From NCBI RefSeq assembly GCF_041102775.1, contig NZ_JBGCUO010000001.1, forward strand, positions 2,170,001-2,234,000: 64,000 bases of DNA, written 5' to 3'. Origin of the DNA: Alcanivorax sp. REN37. GTDB lineage: Bacteria; Pseudomonadota; Gammaproteobacteria; Pseudomonadales; Alcanivoracaceae. How positions within the stretch are numbered: position 1 is the first letter of the stretch; every line of letters starts with the position of its first letter. Shown here piece after piece: positions 9,461 to 16,160 of the stretch. Position numbers and translations under genes: made by a program. The notes under the pieces were generated by a model. That model saw only the letters and a list, made by a program, of their open reading frames with translations. It had not been told where the DNA came from and made no database searches.

Positions 9461-9835
9461 TCACGCTTGGGCTGCGGCGATGTCTTTGATGGCGCCTGGA
9501 ATCACCACCGACAGCAAGATGCCGAGATTGATCTTGTCGTTTAGCAGGTAGCCCTGCAGCAGATCGCCGTGGTTGACGATCGCCACCAGATGGCCGTCCT
9601 TCATGTGCATCAGGAAGTAGCGATCAAGCGCTGGAAACCCAGATTGCTCCAGCGTATTTTCCAAAAATTCCATTACTTGGGTGAACAGCGCCACCGCTAC
9701 CGGCTGACTGTTGTGGCCAGCCAGCGACAGGCCGGTGGCACGCTCCCAGATGTCCATCGCCAGCATGCCTTCGCGCAGCGTGTTCTTGCTGTCGGTGACC
9801 ACTTTGTTGAGCAATTCCAGATTCACACTTGTCAT
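9461..9835 (-). CDS. Roadblock-like small protein, last gene of GTPase cluster
   Basis: The 124-aa protein has no signal peptide or membrane segment. The pattern is a helix (residues 1-25), strands around AMDIWERATGLSLAG, a long helix (50-65), strands RYFLMHMKDGHLVAIVNHG, and a C-terminal helix. That order resembles the Roadblock/LC7 fold, which usually acts as a dimeric partner or GTPase-activating protein for MglA-type GTPases. This is structural inference from pattern, not a clear family match. Its start lies 13 bases after the preceding Roadblock gene's stop; the GAGGAG Shine-Dalgarno overlaps that stop codon, so the two are translationally linked. It is the fourth gene of the 11469-to-9461 operon. 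Confidence 0.65.
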   Translation of the reverse strand: MTSVNLELLNKVVTDSKNTLREGMLAMDIWERATGLSLAGHNSQPVAVALFTQVMEFLENTLEQSGFPALDRYFLMHMKDGHLVAIVNHGDLLQGYLLNDKINLGILLSVVIPGAIKDIAAAQA

Positions 9836-9848
9836 TTTTTTGCGCTCC

Positions 9849-10256
9849 TCAAACCGTGAAACTTTCCATGAATTTTGCTTCGATGGCGGCGGCCCCTTTG
9901 CTCACCGCCATGATCACCACCCCCAGTTGCGCCTCGCGACTGCGCGCCATCAGAAACAGCGAGCGCTGCTTGATGCGCAGCCGCTGAATAATCACCGTGC
10001 CGTGGCCAGATTCCAGCAACAGCCGCTCGGCGCTACCGCTGTGGCCAAAGGCGTCAAAACTGTTGTCGCTCAGCACCATCAACGAACTGGCTACGGCCGC
10101 CAGCGCATTGACCTGCTCCGCCGACACTCCGCTGGTGGCCAGGCTGAGACCGTCCTCGGTGCACAGCACCAACGCCTCCACTTGGCGGCACAGTTGGGTC
10201 ACCTGCGCTAACTGCGGGGCAAACAACGCCTGCAAGCGCTCAGCACTCATCATCAT
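9849..10256 (-). CDS. Roadblock/LC7 domain protein
   Basis: This 135-aa cytoplasmic protein shows the Roadblock/LC7 layout. An N-terminal helix is followed by a strand pair (VEALVLCTEDGLSLATSGV) and a helix with an Ala-rich core. Then comes the strand TVIIQRLRIKQRSLFLMAR and a closing helix. In Myxococcus the Roadblock protein MglB is a GAP for MglA; here the gene directly follows an MglA-like GTPase, so the same partnership is likely. The first ATG (10256) overlaps the GTPase stop in an ATGA arrangement. Three ATG codons run in tandem (10256, 10253, 10250), with AAGGAG 4, 7 or 10 bases upstream, so the second may be the real start. Confidence 0.82.
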   Translation of the reverse strand: MMMSAERLQALFAPQLAQVTQLCRQVEALVLCTEDGLSLATSGVSAEQVNALAAVASSLMVLSDNSFDAFGHSGSAERLLLESGHGTVIIQRLRIKQRSLFLMARSREAQLGVVIMAVSKGAAAIEAKFMESFTV

Positions 10257-10870
10257 GTGTCTCCTTGTTCCACGGCATCGGGTGGGAGGGCATCGCCTTC
10301 TGCCAACGCCAGCACCGTGCCCAAGCTCCAGCGCATGTGGTCGGCGCGGCGTGGATCGACCGCGAACACCGGCAAGCCCGGCATGAGCGCATCGGCCAGC
10401 GCTTGGTAACGATCAAGGGTGGCCTGGTCCTGCACATCAATGCGGGTGACGCCGAGCACCACATGGGGTGGGCGCGGTTGGCTGCGCAGCCGCTGCAGCC
10501 AGTCACGCACGTGCTCCGGCTCGTCCGGGTTATGGGGATTGATCAGCAATACTGCGCCGAGCACGCTCGGCAGCAGCGACTGCCACATGTGGGCAAACCG
10601 CTGCTGGCCCGGCACCCCGAGCAAGGCGTAACGCTCGCGCGCCTCGACTTGGATTTCACCGTAATCGAACGCCACCGTGGTGGTGCTCTTAGCAGCGGTG
10701 GCGGCTTCGCGGGTGCCATCGAAAAATGAGGAAATCGCTGCTTCGGAACCGACCACCGGAATGTCACTGAGGGTCTGGATGGCGGTGGTTTTTCCAACGC
10801 CGAACGAACCAATGAACAGGATGCGGTGCAGTTGCAGCGCCGCCAGCGAATCAAACGGGATACGAGTCAT
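10253..10870 (-). CDS. MglA-like (COG2229-type) small GTPase
   Basis: This 205-aa Ras-like P-loop protein has Walker A GSFGVGKTT at 21-29 and a Thr-rich switch I (KSTTTVAFD, about 61-69). The G3 region GVPGQQRF (85-92) carries Gly where classic GTPases have Asp, as in other COG2229 proteins. A TRID (142-145) stands where NKxD would be. The altered G4 could loosen guanine specificity. These GTPases act as switches for polarity, motility or envelope processes with Roadblock partners. ATG 10870 overlaps the upstream gene's TGA (ATGA), and its own TGA overlaps the next ATG, so the three genes are translationally coupled. An in-frame codon at 10885 is less likely as the start because it ignores this coupling. 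Confidence 0.85.
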   Translation of the reverse strand: MTRIPFDSLAALQLHRILFIGSFGVGKTTAIQTLSDIPVVGSEAAISSFFDGTREAATAAKSTTTVAFDYGEIQVEARERYALLGVPGQQRFAHMWQSLLPSVLGAVLLINPHNPDEPEHVRDWLQRLRSQPRPPHVVLGVTRIDVQDQATLDRYQALADALMPGLPVFAVDPRRADHMRWSLGTVLALAEGDALPPDAVEQGDT

Positions 10871-11469
10871 GCGCGGCCACTCCATTTACGCCACAGTCGC
10901 TGCCAACGGCCGCTGGCGGTCGCCGGCGGCAACGCTTCATCGGGTTCAGCCAATGCGGTGCGCAGATAGCCGTGGGTGCGGGCATCCGCCAGCAGTGCTT
11001 GCAGGGTGGTTTCCGGGATGGCGGCCAACAATTGCACATAGGGCACCGGTCGGCGGGTCAGCACCCGGCACCAATAGATCAGCGCCGGCGTCACCTCGAA
11101 GCGGGTCACGCAGGGCCAGCGGGTCAATTGGACGGTGCCGATCTCGCTGCCCGACGCCGGCTCACCACCGGTTTCGCCGAGATGATGGGTCAGCACTTTC
11201 ATCAGCAGTGCGCTTTTCAGCGGTTTGGCGAGGAACGTCCATTGTGGCGACGGCAGCTTGGCAAAATGGCTGACCATGGCCAGCACCACCCGCTCGCCGG
11301 CGGCCGCCACCGCCCCTTCCGGCAACGGCAAATCGCCGTCCACCACCCACCATTGGGCCTGCTCGGCGGGCACCCATACCCATTCTTCCGGACGCAACGC
11401 GAGCAGCGATTTGAACAGTCGCAGGCCGTCATCCGGGACGTTAATACTGGCAATCCTGATTTGTCGCAC
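10867..11469 (-). CDS. Uncharacterised receiver-like protein, first gene of GTPase/Roadblock cluster
   Basis: The 200-aa cytoplasmic protein matches no family I recognise with confidence. Residues 1-95 run beta-alpha-beta. A strand WWVVDGDLP and a strand ERVVLAMVS are followed by a KPLKSALLMKVL segment that recalls the conserved Lys-Pro and last helix of response-regulator receiver domains. The acidic pocket is not complete, so if the likeness is real it is a pseudo-receiver. The C-terminal half has a helical region (about 140-175) and a basic, Trp-containing tail. The GTG start at 11469 lacks a good Shine-Dalgarno, so the N-terminus is uncertain. The gene overlaps the GTPase by 4 bases. It may supply the input signal to the GTPase switch. 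Confidence 0.62.
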   Translation of the reverse strand: MRQIRIASINVPDDGLRLFKSLLALRPEEWVWVPAEQAQWWVVDGDLPLPEGAVAAAGERVVLAMVSHFAKLPSPQWTFLAKPLKSALLMKVLTHHLGETGGEPASGSEIGTVQLTRWPCVTRFEVTPALIYWCRVLTRRPVPYVQLLAAIPETTLQALLADARTHGYLRTALAEPDEALPPATASGRWQRLWRKWSGRA

Positions 11470-11584
11470 CCTGTACTTCTCACGCCGGTGTGCCGCACGG
11501 CGCCTTAGGCAGATAAGCCGGCGCCGTTTTACTGATTTTGCGTTCTAGCACCGGCATCAGGGCGGCGGCCAGCAACGGCCGCAC

Positions 11585-11613
11585 AAAAAGCAGAAAGGCC
11601 GGATAACCGGCCT
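11585..11613 (-). terminator. Intrinsic terminator of the second beta-barrel gene
   Basis: Arms AGGCCGG (11596-11602) and CCGGCCT (11607-11613) form a stem. In minus-strand RNA this is followed by an interrupted U-rich tail (complement of the A-rich 11585-11595). It lies 25 bases after the stop of the beta-barrel gene at 11639. Confidence 0.65.
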
Positions 11614-11638
11614 CTCTGTGGGGATGGAAGGTTGTCGA

Positions 11639-12163
11639 TCAGAAGCGCCAGCCGGCACCTACTGACAACGCATCCAGGTCAAAATCGGAGCCGTCCAGCA
11701 GGCGGGCGTACTCGATGTTGACGAACATTTCCGGGGTCAGCGAGAAGTCTGCGCCGAGGCCGTAAGCCACCTTGGTTTCGGACTCAGAGTCGGACACACC
11801 GAAACCAGACGCCTTGACTTTGGCGCGGGTCACACCGCCCAGCACGTACACACCGAAGCGCTCGTTCAGCGGCAGAATACCGCGCACGTAGGCACCCATG
11901 GTGTTTTCCAGCTCAACCTTGACGCCGTTGACCTTGTCATCGTTGACGCCGAAACCCAGACGCACTTCGGCGGCCAGGAAGTCATTCATTTGCGCGCCGG
12001 CACGCACGGTCAAAGCAATCGGCTTGGGATTGCTGCCGGAGCCGCCGCCGTCGATTTCCACTTCGCTTACGTTAAGGCCCACGTACCCTTCCTGGTTGGC
12101 CATGGCGACCGGCGCCGCGACCAAACCTGCGCTGATCAGCAGAGCAGTTGCGATTTTTTTCAT
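11639..12163 (-). CDS. Small outer-membrane beta-barrel protein (porin/OmpX-like family), copy 2
   Basis: The 174-aa product has a textbook signal peptide (KK at residues 2-3, hydrophobic core, AMA cleavage near residue 22). About eight amphipathic strands follow, and the C-terminus is GWRF, an outer-membrane barrel ending in Phe. The block GAYVRGILPLNERFGVYVLGG aligns well with copy 1 at 8778-9365. The two copies flank the GTPase/Roadblock cluster in the same orientation. ATG 12163 has GGAG 6 bases upstream. A terminator follows, so this gene is probably a separate unit from the cluster. Function is not established; small barrels of this type are often stress or adhesion related. Confidence 0.8.
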   Translation of the reverse strand: MKKIATALLISAGLVAAPVAMANQEGYVGLNVSEVEIDGGGSGSNPKPIALTVRAGAQMNDFLAAEVRLGFGVNDDKVNGVKVELENTMGAYVRGILPLNERFGVYVLGGVTRAKVKASGFGVSDSESETKVAYGLGADFSLTPEMFVNIEYARLLDGSDFDLDALSVGAGWRF

Positions 12164-12322
12164 GATGTTCTCCGTGCTGTTGGTCCAAGCGGCGCGTCCG
12201 AGGTTGCGGCCACCGCGCTTGGCGATGATGCCACAGAGTCCGCGGCAGGTGGTGGGATTATCGGCACGTTGTGGGGTACGCCACGCTCCGCGCCAGCGGC
12301 GGCGGAACGTGACGCGGCGGGC

Positions 12323-12640
12323 TTATTGGGCTTGGCACTGGATCGGCACCATACGGCCGAGCTCCAGCGACATGGCGTCACCTTTGCCGCGGATACCCAC
12401 CGGGCCGTTGGTGTACCAGTAGCCCGACGCGGTGACCTGGGCCGGCAGCTCTACTTCGGTGCCGCTGCGCACCAGTACCGCCTTGTCCGGCTGGGTATGG
12501 AAGCGCACCAGCACCGGCTCGCCACGCTCGCAAACGAAGGTCACTTCACGCACGCCTTTATCGGCGCCCTGGTCGCCACCGAAGCTGGCACAACCGCCCA
12601 GCAGCGCCGCCAGCAGGGCGGCAGGAATCAGCGCTTTCAT
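12323..12640 (-). CDS. MliC-family lysozyme-inhibitor-like lipoprotein
   Basis: This 105-aa lipoprotein has lipobox LGGC (Cys17). The mature part has the MliC/PliC layout: VTFVCERGEPVLVRF with a Cys that can pair with a C-terminal Cys (PIQCQ), then ASGYWYTNG and an IRGKGDAMSL segment. MliC proteins sit in the outer membrane and block host c-type lysozymes by inserting a loop into the active site. Family assignment rests on the motif order; activity is inference. The start at 12640 is preferred to an in-frame codon at 12655 because GAGGAG lies 7 bases upstream of it. The neighbour downstream on the same strand is a small beta-barrel gene after a 159-base gap. Confidence 0.72.
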   Translation of the reverse strand: MKALIPAALLAALLGGCASFGGDQGADKGVREVTFVCERGEPVLVRFHTQPDKAVLVRSGTEVELPAQVTASGYWYTNGPVGIRGKGDAMSLELGRMVPIQCQAQ

Positions 12641-12780
12641 ATCGGTTCTCCTCATGAGTGCATTGCAGAGTGCAGCACCGCGGCAGTGCCGGGTGCCGCG
12701 CTCTACCTTATACCGGTCAATGGGGTCGCGACTGCCACCGGGTCGTTACGGTGGCACATTTTCACAAACCGCTGCGCGAC

Positions 12781-14358
12781 TCAGATTTCCCGGGTTTCGC
12801 GGAACTTGATGTCGGGATGACGCTCTTGGGCCAGTTGCAGGTTGACCCGCGTCGGCGCCAGGTAAGTGAGATGACCGGCACCGTCCATGGCCAGGTTGTC
12901 ATGGGCCTTCTCGCGGAATTTCTCCAGTTCGCGCTCACTGGCCGCTTCCACCCAGCGGGCGGTGGCCACGTTGATGACGTCGTAGGCGCACTCGACCTGG
13001 TATTCGTGCTTAAGGCGATGGGCCACCACGTCGAACTGCAGCGTGCCCACTGCGCCGAGAATCACATCGTTGTTGCGCAGCGGGAAGAACACCTGCACCG
13101 CGCCTTCCTCCGCCAGCTGCGTCAGCCCTTTCTGCAATTGCTTGCTCTTGAGCGGGTCACGCAGCACCACGCGCCGGAACAGTTCCGGGGCAAAGTGCGG
13201 GATGCCGGTGAATTGCAGCATTTCGCCTTCGGTGAAGGTGTCGCCGATCTGGATGGTGCCGTGGTTGTGCAGACCGATGATGTCACCGGCAAAGGCTTCC
13301 TCGATGTTCTCGCGCTCGCCGGCCAGGAACGTCAGCGCATCGGCCAGGCGAATGTCCTTACCGGTGCGGCATTGCTTGAGCTTGATGCCCTTTTCGTAGC
13401 GGCCGGAACAGATGCGTAGGAATGCCACCCGGTCGCGGTGCTTGGGATCCATGTTGGCCTGGATTTTGAACACAAAGCCGGTGAATTTCGGCTCGGTGGC
13501 GGTGACGCTGCGCTCCACTGCTGCCCGCGGCTGCGGCTCCGGCGCCCACTGCACCAAACCGTCGAGCATGTGATCGACGCCGAAGTTGCCCAGCGCGGTG
13601 CCGAAGAACACCGGCGTCAGGCGGCCGGCAAGGAACTCATCAAGGTCGAACTCGTGGCTAGCGCCCTGCACCAGCTCCAGCATGTCGCGCAGCTCGGCGG
13701 CGTAAGCGCCCACCGCGGCGTCCAGCTCTGGGTTATCGAGGCCCTTGATCTCACGCACGTCCTGGATGGTGTGGCCAAGGCCGCTTTTGTACAGCACCGT
13801 GGTGTCGGTGAGCAGGTTGTAGACGCCCTTGAAGTTCTTGCCCATGCCGATCGGCCAGGTCACCGGCGCGCACTTGATCTGCAGCACGCTCTCCACTTCG
13901 TCCATCACCTCAATCGGGTCACGCACTTCGCGGTCGAGCTTATTCATGAAGGTCAGGATCGGGGTGTCGCGCAAACGGCACACTTCCATCAGCTTGATGG
14001 TGCGCTCTTCCACGCCCTTGGCGGTGTCGATCACCATTAGCGCCGCATCCACCGCGGTCAGTACCCGGTAGGTATCTTCCGAGAAATCGGCGTGGCCGGG
14101 GGTGTCGAGCAGGTTCACCACCTTGTCGGCATAGGGGAACTGCATCACCGAGGAGGTCACCGAGATACCGCGCTCTTTTTCCATCTCCATCCAGTCGGAG
14201 GTGGCGTGGCGGCCGGACTTCTTGCCCTTCACGGTGCCCGCTTCCTGGATCTGATGTCCGTACAGCAGCAGCTTCTCGGTAATGGTGGTCTTACCGGCGT
14301 CCGGGTGGGAAATGATGGCAAAAGTACGCCGGCGGCGAATTTCGTCGAGCACGTTCAT
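12781..14358 (-). CDS. prfC: Peptide chain release factor 3
   Basis: RF3 is the GTPase that removes RF1/RF2 from the ribosome after termination. The 525-aa protein starts MNVLDEI and has a G1 loop SHPDAGKTT (17-25), a switch segment [14 protein letters not shown] (G3) and NKLD (G4). The translation-factor domains follow, with [10 protein letters not shown] and a late [19 protein letters not shown] stretch specific to RF3. Length is normal (E. coli 529). The frame stays open upstream to 14715, but that part only mirrors the SMR genes; ATG 14358 has GAGG 8 bases ahead and the conserved N-terminus. It follows the two SMR genes on the same strand, 65 bases downstream. Confidence 0.95.
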   Translation of the reverse strand: MNVLDEIRRRRTFAIISHPDAGKTTITEKLLLYGHQIQEAGTVKGKKSGRHATSDWMEMEKERGISVTSSVMQFPYADKVVNLLDTPGHADFSEDTYRVLTAVDAALMVIDTAKGVEERTIKLMEVCRLRDTPILTFMNKLDREVRDPIEVMDEVESVLQIKCAPVTWPIGMGKNFKGVYNLLTDTTVLYKSGLGHTIQDVREIKGLDNPELDAAVGAYAAELRDMLELVQGASHEFDLDEFLAGRLTPVFFGTALGNFGVDHMLDGLVQWAPEPQPRAAVERSVTATEPKFTGFVFKIQANMDPKHRDRVAFLRICSGRYEKGIKLKQCRTGKDIRLADALTFLAGERENIEEAFAGDIIGLHNHGTIQIGDTFTEGEMLQFTGIPHFAPELFRRVVLRDPLKSKQLQKGLTQLAEEGAVQVFFPLRNNDVILGAVGTLQFDVVAHRLKHEYQVECAYDVINVATARWVEAASERELEKFREKAHDNLAMDGAGHLTYLAPTRVNLQLAQERHPDIKFRETREI

Positions 14359-14423
14359 GGGTTGGGCCTCAGCTGATCCGGCGCGCAGTATACCGGCGCC
14401 GGACGCCGGCCCCAAACGGCGTA

Positions 14424-14741
14424 TCAGCCCATGCGGATTAAAACAATCGACAGCAGCAACAGGCCCAGCCCGCACATGCTGACCCAATGCAGGCTGTGAC
14501 CGAACCACCACCAGGTCAGAATCGCGGTGCCAACAATGGTCAAGGCACCCCAGATGGCGTAAGCCGCGAACAGGTCCATGCCGTTGACCGCGAACGCCAG
14601 CAGCGCAAAGGCGCCCATGATCAGTGCCACCGCCAGCAGCCCCCAGCCCTTGTGGCGAAAGCCGTGGGATTTCTCCAGCGCCAGGTTGGCAAAGATATCG
14701 AGCACCGCCGAGCACAGCACATAACCCAAATAGAGGTTCAT
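14424..14741 (-). CDS. SMR family efflux protein, MdtI/EbrB-like subunit
   Basis: The 105-aa protein has four membrane helices. In the first it carries the conserved acidic residue found in small multidrug resistance proteins, here as Asp15 (VLDIFAN) where most homologues have Glu. Length and pairing with the upstream SMR gene point to a heterodimer like MdtJI (spermidine export in E. coli) or EbrAB (dye efflux). ATG 14741 overlaps the TGA of the partner (ATGA), with AGGAG about 8 bases upstream, so both are made in balance. A divergent LysR gene probably regulates the pair. The substrate is not predictable. Confidence 0.83.
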   Translation of the reverse strand: MNLYLGYVLCSAVLDIFANLALEKSHGFRHKGWGLLAVALIMGAFALLAFAVNGMDLFAAYAIWGALTIVGTAILTWWWFGHSLHWVSMCGLGLLLLSIVLIRMG

Positions 14742-15088
14742 CCGTTGCGCTCCTGCTGACGCAGTTTGAGGTGGTGGCCGTAGTGAGTAATGCCGATGCC
14801 GGCCAGCGCCACCACCAGCCCCAGCGCCTGCACCGGCGAAATGGTCTCGCGCAGCCACAGCCATGACACCAGGGCGATCAGGATCATGCCCAGCGCTTCC
14901 CAGAACGCGGTGGCAATCGCCACCGGGATCTTCAGCGCGGTACGACTGAGGAACACATAGGACAGCCCCACCAGTGAAATCGCCGCCAGCACGCCCTCAG
15001 TCTGGTGGCCGGCGTTCACCAACGCTTTCATCCAACTGGTGCCGAGCACTTCGCCGAGCACCGCCAACAACAAAAACACCCAATGCAT
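14738..15088 (-). CDS. SMR family efflux protein, MdtJ/EbrA-like subunit
   Basis: This 116-aa partner has four membrane helices and the hallmark Glu in helix 1 ([13 protein letters not shown]), the proton/substrate site of SMR transporters. Helix 3-4 features ([27 protein letters not shown]) are typical. The start at ATG 15088 is supported by GGGAG 6 bases upstream; an in-frame TTG at 15106 is not. The C-terminus is basic and hydrophilic, as in the longer subunit of paired SMRs. It is the first gene of the pair and lies back to back with a LysR gene, with a LysR-type palindrome in the 123-bp gap. Confidence 0.84.
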   Translation of the reverse strand: MHWVFLLLAVLGEVLGTSWMKALVNAGHQTEGVLAAISLVGLSYVFLSRTALKIPVAIATAFWEALGMILIALVSWLWLRETISPVQALGLVVALAGIGITHYGHHLKLRQQERNG

Positions 15089-15152
15089 GATGCACTCCCG
15101 GTTCAACAGGGGTGCATCCTAGCCGTGGCCCCGATAGGCTTGAAAACCGCTG

Positions 15153-15173
15153 AGCGTCAAAAAAATTGACGCT
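15153..15173. promoter_or_regulatory. Perfect LysR-type operator (T-N11-A box)
   Basis: Arms AGCGTCAA (15153-15160) and TTGACGCT (15166-15173) are exact reverse complements around AAAAA. The core contains T (15157) and A (15169) eleven bases apart, matching the T-N11-A LysR box. It sits between the divergent SMR operon and the lysR gene, so it probably binds that regulator and controls both. Confidence 0.75.
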
Positions 15174-15211
15174 GAATCATCCCAGACCTCACACCTAGGA
15201 GCACCAGCGCC

Positions 15212-16108
15212 TTGCGTACCGACCACCTCACCTACTTTGTCGCGGTGGCCCAGCACGGCTCCATCGCCGCCGCGGCTGCTGCACTGGGGCGTAGCCGCAG
15301 CACCCTGAGCATGGCGCTGTCGGCGCTGGAGGACGATCTCGGCACCCCGCTATTCGTGCGCGACGGCAACAGTCTGACGTTGGGCCCGGCCGGCAGCGCC
15401 ATCCTCGATGACTGCCACCGGGTGTTGGCGCTGCTGGCCGGCATCCGCCAGCGCTCACAGGCCGCCACCACGGACGGCCCGCAGACCCTGTGCTTAGGGC
15501 GTGATGATGTGCTGCCGGAGGCATTCTGGCGCGGCATCATCCGCGATCTGCAGGCGCATTTCCCGACACTGGAACTGTCGATGCGTTATACCAGCACCGA
15601 GGATCTGGTGGACTTGGTCGCCGGCGGCGCCGTGGATTTGGCCTATGTGGTGGCCCACGGCCGCACGCGCCCGCCGCTGGGGTTGCAGGCACGGGTGGTG
15701 GCCCGCATCGGCATGACCATGGTGGCACACCGCGAGGCACCGCTGGCGCAGCTCACCTATGTGGCGGACGACGACCTGGCCGGATTGCCGCAGGTGACCT
15801 ACCTGGATTTTCAGCAGCAACAACCGTTCAGCTTGGCCGGACTCGGCCAGCGGCGTATTGCCTTGAGCAGTTTTGAGCTGGTGCGCGATGCCATCCTCGA
15901 CGGCTTTGGTTGGGGGCTGATTCCAGAACCGCTGCGCACCCCGGCGCTGGCCGCTGACCTGCCGGTACTGGCCCACGATCTGGCGCGCGGCTGGTTCCCC
16001 TACTTTGCTTACAGTCGCGTGCCGCTCGGGCGTGGCGGTACCGGGCTGGTGGCGCAAGCCCATCAACTGGTGGATCAGGCACTGCGGCGCGAAGGCATTG
16101 CGGTGTAA
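15212..16108 (+). CDS. LysR family transcriptional regulator
   Basis: The 298-aa protein has the LysR winged helix-turn-helix at the N-terminus (HTH about 18-37, with SRSTLSMALSALEDDLGTPLFVR). A two-lobed effector domain (about 90-295) follows. The start is TTG 15212 with AGGAG 10 bases upstream; no better start is in frame. The divergent SMR efflux pair and the LysR box between them suggest it activates efflux when an inducer binds, and controls itself. The inducer is unknown. Confidence 0.88.
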   Translation: MRTDHLTYFVAVAQHGSIAAAAAALGRSRSTLSMALSALEDDLGTPLFVRDGNSLTLGPAGSAILDDCHRVLALLAGIRQRSQAATTDGPQTLCLGRDDVLPEAFWRGIIRDLQAHFPTLELSMRYTSTEDLVDLVAGGAVDLAYVVAHGRTRPPLGLQARVVARIGMTMVAHREAPLAQLTYVADDDLAGLPQVTYLDFQQQQPFSLAGLGQRRIALSSFELVRDAILDGFGWGLIPEPLRTPALAADLPVLAHDLARGWFPYFAYSRVPLGRGGTGLVAQAHQLVDQALRREGIAV

Positions 16109-16117
16109 GTGACAGGC

Positions 16118-16142
16118 AAAAAAACGCGGCCCGAAGGCCGCG
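16118..16142 (-). terminator. Intrinsic terminator between lysR and the TonB receptor
   Basis: Stem CGCGGCC (16125-16131) / GGCCGCG (16136-16142) with loop CGAA. Seven A on the 5' side give a U-tract in minus-strand RNA, so it mainly ends the TonB-receptor transcript. Confidence 0.8.
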
Positions 16143-16160
16143 CTGCAAGGACTCTTTACA

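Noticed and set aside
14359-14715. N-terminal extension of prfC to 14715
   Set aside because: The extra codons overlap the SMR genes in another frame and have no likeness to RF3; the ATG at 14358 has a ribosome site and the conserved start.
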